DNA of 6,862 nucleotides. Source: Bacteroidales bacterium (lineage in GTDB: Bacteria; Bacteroidota; Bacteroidia; Bacteroidales; F082). The notes below the pieces were generated by a model that saw only the letters and a list, made by a program, of their open reading frames with translations, was not told the origin of the DNA and searched no databases. Numbering within the stretch: position 1 is the first letter of the stretch; the number at the start of each line of letters is the position of its first letter. The stretch is taken from NCBI GenBank assembly GCA_023229245.1, contig JALNZU010000066.1:1-6862 (forward strand), written 5' to 3'. The position numbers and the translations under genes are program-made. This document shows positions 5,236 through 6,862 of this stretch, one piece after another.

Positions 5236-5568
5236 ATGACCTTTGGCGAACGACTGACACAAGTAAGAAAGAGAAAAAGCCTTTCCCAAGCGGAAATAGG
5301 TAAAAAGATTGGTATCAATGGCGATGCTTACGGAAGATACGAACGCAACGAAGTAAAACCGACCATAGAAATGGCGGTTAAAATCGCACAAGCTCTCGAA
5401 GTAAGTTTGGATTTCTTAACGGGCAATTCTGATATTGAACTCGACAAGGCTACTCTCGACAGAGTGCAGGAAGTTACAAAGCTCCCCGAAAAAGATAAGG
5501 ATTACATTTTTGTAACCCTCGATGCTCTGATAAGAGATTTTAAAAATAAACAAGCTTACGCTAAATAA
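5236..5568 (+). CDS. XRE-family helix-turn-helix regulator
   Basis: A 110-residue Cro/C1-type DNA-binding protein. Residues of about 3-60 form the five-helix HTH (FGERLTQVRKRKSLSQAEIG, then YGRYERNEVKPTIEMAVKIA). SQAEIGKKIGINGDAYGRYE covers the two HTH helices. The C-terminal tail (about 65-110) is charged and may serve dimerisation. It lacks a peptidase domain, so it is not a LexA/CI autocleaving repressor. It is the only plus-strand gene, diverging from the primase across a 143-bp region with palindromes. That suggests it represses itself and the primase-recombinase operon, as repressors of phages and integrative elements do. I used the ATG at 5236: an in-frame TTG at 5188 would place the start in the promoter and add a non-conserved leader. 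A terminator follows the stop at once. Confidence 0.9.
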   Translation: MTFGERLTQVRKRKSLSQAEIGKKIGINGDAYGRYERNEVKPTIEMAVKIAQALEVSLDFLTGNSDIELDKATLDRVQEVTKLPEKDKDYIFVTLDALIRDFKNKQAYAK

Positions 5569-5596
5569 AAAATCCCGAGTTAAACTCGGGATTTTT
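5568..5596. terminator. Bidirectional intrinsic terminator (13-3-13)
   Basis: AAAAATCCCGAGT (5568-5580), loop TAA (5581-5583), ACTCGGGATTTTT (5584-5596): a perfect 13-bp stem with an A-tract on one side and a T-tract on the other. It works in both directions between the convergent xre stop (5566-5568) and the lipoprotein stop (5598-5600), overlapping the former and one base from the latter. Confidence 0.9.
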
Positions 5597-5597
5597 A

Positions 5598-6062
5598 CTA
5601 TTTTTCAAATTTTAAATTTATGCCTAATTCTTTCGTCTTGGCGGTAAATTCCTGATAATTCAATGCTCCTGTAACGTGTGATTGAATAATACTATCACAA
5701 CTTACTTTATTACAATCAACATTTTCTAAACTAAAATCTTTACTGATTATCCAATAGTTTTCTTTATTGTCATTTATCTGTATGGTCTTTGCTATTATCC
5801 ATTTTTTATTGGATTTTGCTGTTTCGACATATTCAGCATAATTGCCTTTTTCATCATAATGTTTTTCGTAGGTCGGCACAACGTATATTCCTGCCTTGCA
5901 AGAACCAAAACTATATCCTGTACAGTAAACAATCACTCTGTCTTCTAATCTATCTCCTTCAAATATTGTAAGCTTATCCCCCAAGTTTTTTGAGTTACAA
6001 CCACATAAGACAAATAGTAATATTATTGAATATGTAAATATTATAGATTTTATTTTTTTCAT
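5598..6062 (-). CDS. Small predicted lipoprotein, candidate Rhs-toxin immunity protein
   Basis: A 154-residue protein I do not recognise by family. It begins with a lipoprotein signal: MKKIK, then a hydrophobic stretch (about 7-19), then LCGC with Cys22 as the probable lipidated residue. The -2 residue is Cys20, unusual but compatible with the lipobox. The mature part is soluble, with Cys47/Cys55 and Cys117/Cys122 as possible disulfide pairs, fitting a periplasmic or surface location. It starts 4 bp after the stop of the Rhs gene and is co-transcribed with it. A small gene directly after a polymorphic-toxin tip is normally the immunity gene, and a lipidated immunity protein would suit a toxin acting in the periplasm. 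That role is inference. I chose the ATG at 6062, since a longer frame from 6170 overlaps the Rhs gene and hides the signal peptide. Confidence 0.7.
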   Translation of the reverse strand: MKKIKSIIFTYSIILLFVLCGCNSKNLGDKLTIFEGDRLEDRVIVYCTGYSFGSCKAGIYVVPTYEKHYDEKGNYAEYVETAKSNKKWIIAKTIQINDNKENYWIISKDFSLENVDCNKVSCDSIIQSHVTGALNYQEFTAKTKELGINLKFEK

Positions 6063-6066
6063 AAAC

Positions 6067-6862
6067 TTACCATTTAGGTCCAACAGGGAATGTAGGGGGT
6101 ACATATGGTTTAGGGGCTGGGTTAAGCGAACCTTTTCCGTAATAATAAGTCTTAAATCCGTGAGAGTCATTAAGTCCGGTTCTAGCTCTTTCCGCTTTAA
6201 TAAGAGAATTTCTTAATGCACCACCACCTGTATTCCAATCATAATCCGTAGCACTATTGTTTATAATAGAAACAGTTCCCGCTTTATCGTGAAGTTGCAT
6301 ATCTACTCTGCCCAAAGCGTAAACAGTTGCCCGCAATGTTTCGTTTCCAACAGATGATGCTAAATTCCCTGTGTTCAATAGATTTATAGGCGATGATTTG
6401 CCTACACCATTTGCAAAATCACTTATGGAAATATTACCAAAGTCCAATTTAGATGCATCCAAATAGAGTGTGTTATCAGCTGTTGGATTGTCTAACGCAT
6501 TTGGGTGTGCCTTTGCCCAATCAATACCTTCCTGAACGGTAACAAAACCATCATAATCTGGTCTGTCTTTTAGTCCATTGTAATGGGAAAGTAAGTTTGA
6601 TGTAGCTCCGTTACTACTTAATCCCTCTTTTCCTAAACTATGACTTAATGCTTTTTCGTGGGACATTCCTTGTGTAAAGTTCTCCTTATTCATTACGATA
6701 GCTTTACCTTGTAATCCTTTATCATCTGTCCCTAAAAAGTTTCCGTCCGTATCATAAATAGGATTATCTAACATACCTGTCGGGTCAACTCTGTTGATAG
6801 GGTTGTTGCTTACAAAATGGTACGGTGTCTTGTTTGGTTGAACTTCGGCTAACGGATCCACG
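6067..6862 (-). CDS. Rhs-repeat protein, C-terminal tip (partial)
   Basis: The 3' end of a minus-strand Rhs-type gene. The start lies beyond the window, and the first in-frame codon seen (GTG) is a Val inside the gene, not a start. The first visible residues, DPLAEVQPNKTPYHFVSNNP followed by INRVDPTG (about residues 2-29 of the fragment), are the conserved end of the Rhs-associated core. In this family the shell encloses a toxin released after that boundary. The tip that follows (about 30-264) carries a linker-like part with GNFLGTDDKG and QGMSHEKALSH, then a distal part with RVDMQLHDKAG, TDYDWNTGGGALRN and GLNDSHGFKTYYYG, and ends in a Pro-rich tail. I see no nuclease, ADP-ribosyltransferase or protease motif, so its activity is unknown. 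My recollection is that this tip type recurs in Bacteroidetes Rhs proteins. A candidate immunity lipoprotein follows. Confidence 0.85.
   Translation of the reverse strand, partial: VDPLAEVQPNKTPYHFVSNNPINRVDPTGMLDNPIYDTDGNFLGTDDKGLQGKAIVMNKENFTQGMSHEKALSHSLGKEGLSSNGATSNLLSHYNGLKDRPDYDGFVTVQEGIDWAKAHPNALDNPTADNTLYLDASKLDFGNISISDFANGVGKSSPINLLNTGNLASSVGNETLRATVYALGRVDMQLHDKAGTVSIINNSATDYDWNTGGGALRNSLIKAERARTGLNDSHGFKTYYYGKGSLNPAPKPYVPPTFPVGPKW

Noticed and set aside
6063..6170. Longer start for the small lipoprotein at 6170
   Set aside because: It would overlap the Rhs gene by about 100 bp in another frame and bury the lipoprotein signal peptide; the ATG at 6062 is better.

Overview
The window looks like accessory DNA from a Bacteroidetes genome, most likely Flavobacteriia (Chryseobacterium/Elizabethkingia/Flavobacterium type). 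The reasons are the A+T-rich coding sequence, no Shine-Dalgarno sequences before the starts, a Bacteroidetes-type promoter (TTTG-N20-TAnnTTTG), protein families common in mobile DNA of that phylum, and an Rhs-type gene ending in the usual NPINRVDPTG core boundary. The genus is inference.

Left part (1-795): no believable gene. It is a structured stretch, visibly richer in G+C than the genes, with hairpins, short direct repeats and AT-rich palindromes of the form TTTTCAATTGAAAA. A perfect 19-bp inverted repeat (226-244 / 780-798) bounds about 535 bp of it, and its right arm contains the stop codon of the neighbouring recombinase gene.

Middle part (796-5568): a mobile-element type module. On the minus strand, in transcription order, are a DNA primase/ATPase (CHC2 zinc finger, Toprim, P-loop ATPase, C-terminal winged helix), a tyrosine recombinase with all catalytic residues, and a second tyrosine recombinase that overlaps it by ATGA and has lost several catalytic residues. 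Diverging from the primase on the plus strand is a small XRE-family repressor-like gene. The 143-bp divergent intergenic region holds a good primase promoter, a weaker xre promoter, a perfect 6-1-6 palindrome and a pair of direct repeats, which together look like a lysogeny-style control region. The layout resembles integrative elements and phage satellites that pair a repressor with a divergent primase/Rep gene, but no capsid, relaxase or clear element end is visible.

Right part (5598-6862): a minus-strand cassette with the C-terminal end of an Rhs-repeat protein (its start lies outside the window) carrying a variable tip of unknown activity, followed 4 bp later by a small predicted lipoprotein that is a natural candidate for the cognate immunity protein. 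A strong bidirectional terminator (5568-5596) separates this convergent cassette from the mobile-element module.

An unusual point inside a gene is a GCCCCC/GGGGGC palindromic sequence translated in frame as KAPFGGLGA in the linker between the Toprim and ATPase domains of the primase. It looks like an intergenic-type palindromic repeat that inserted into a coding sequence without breaking it.
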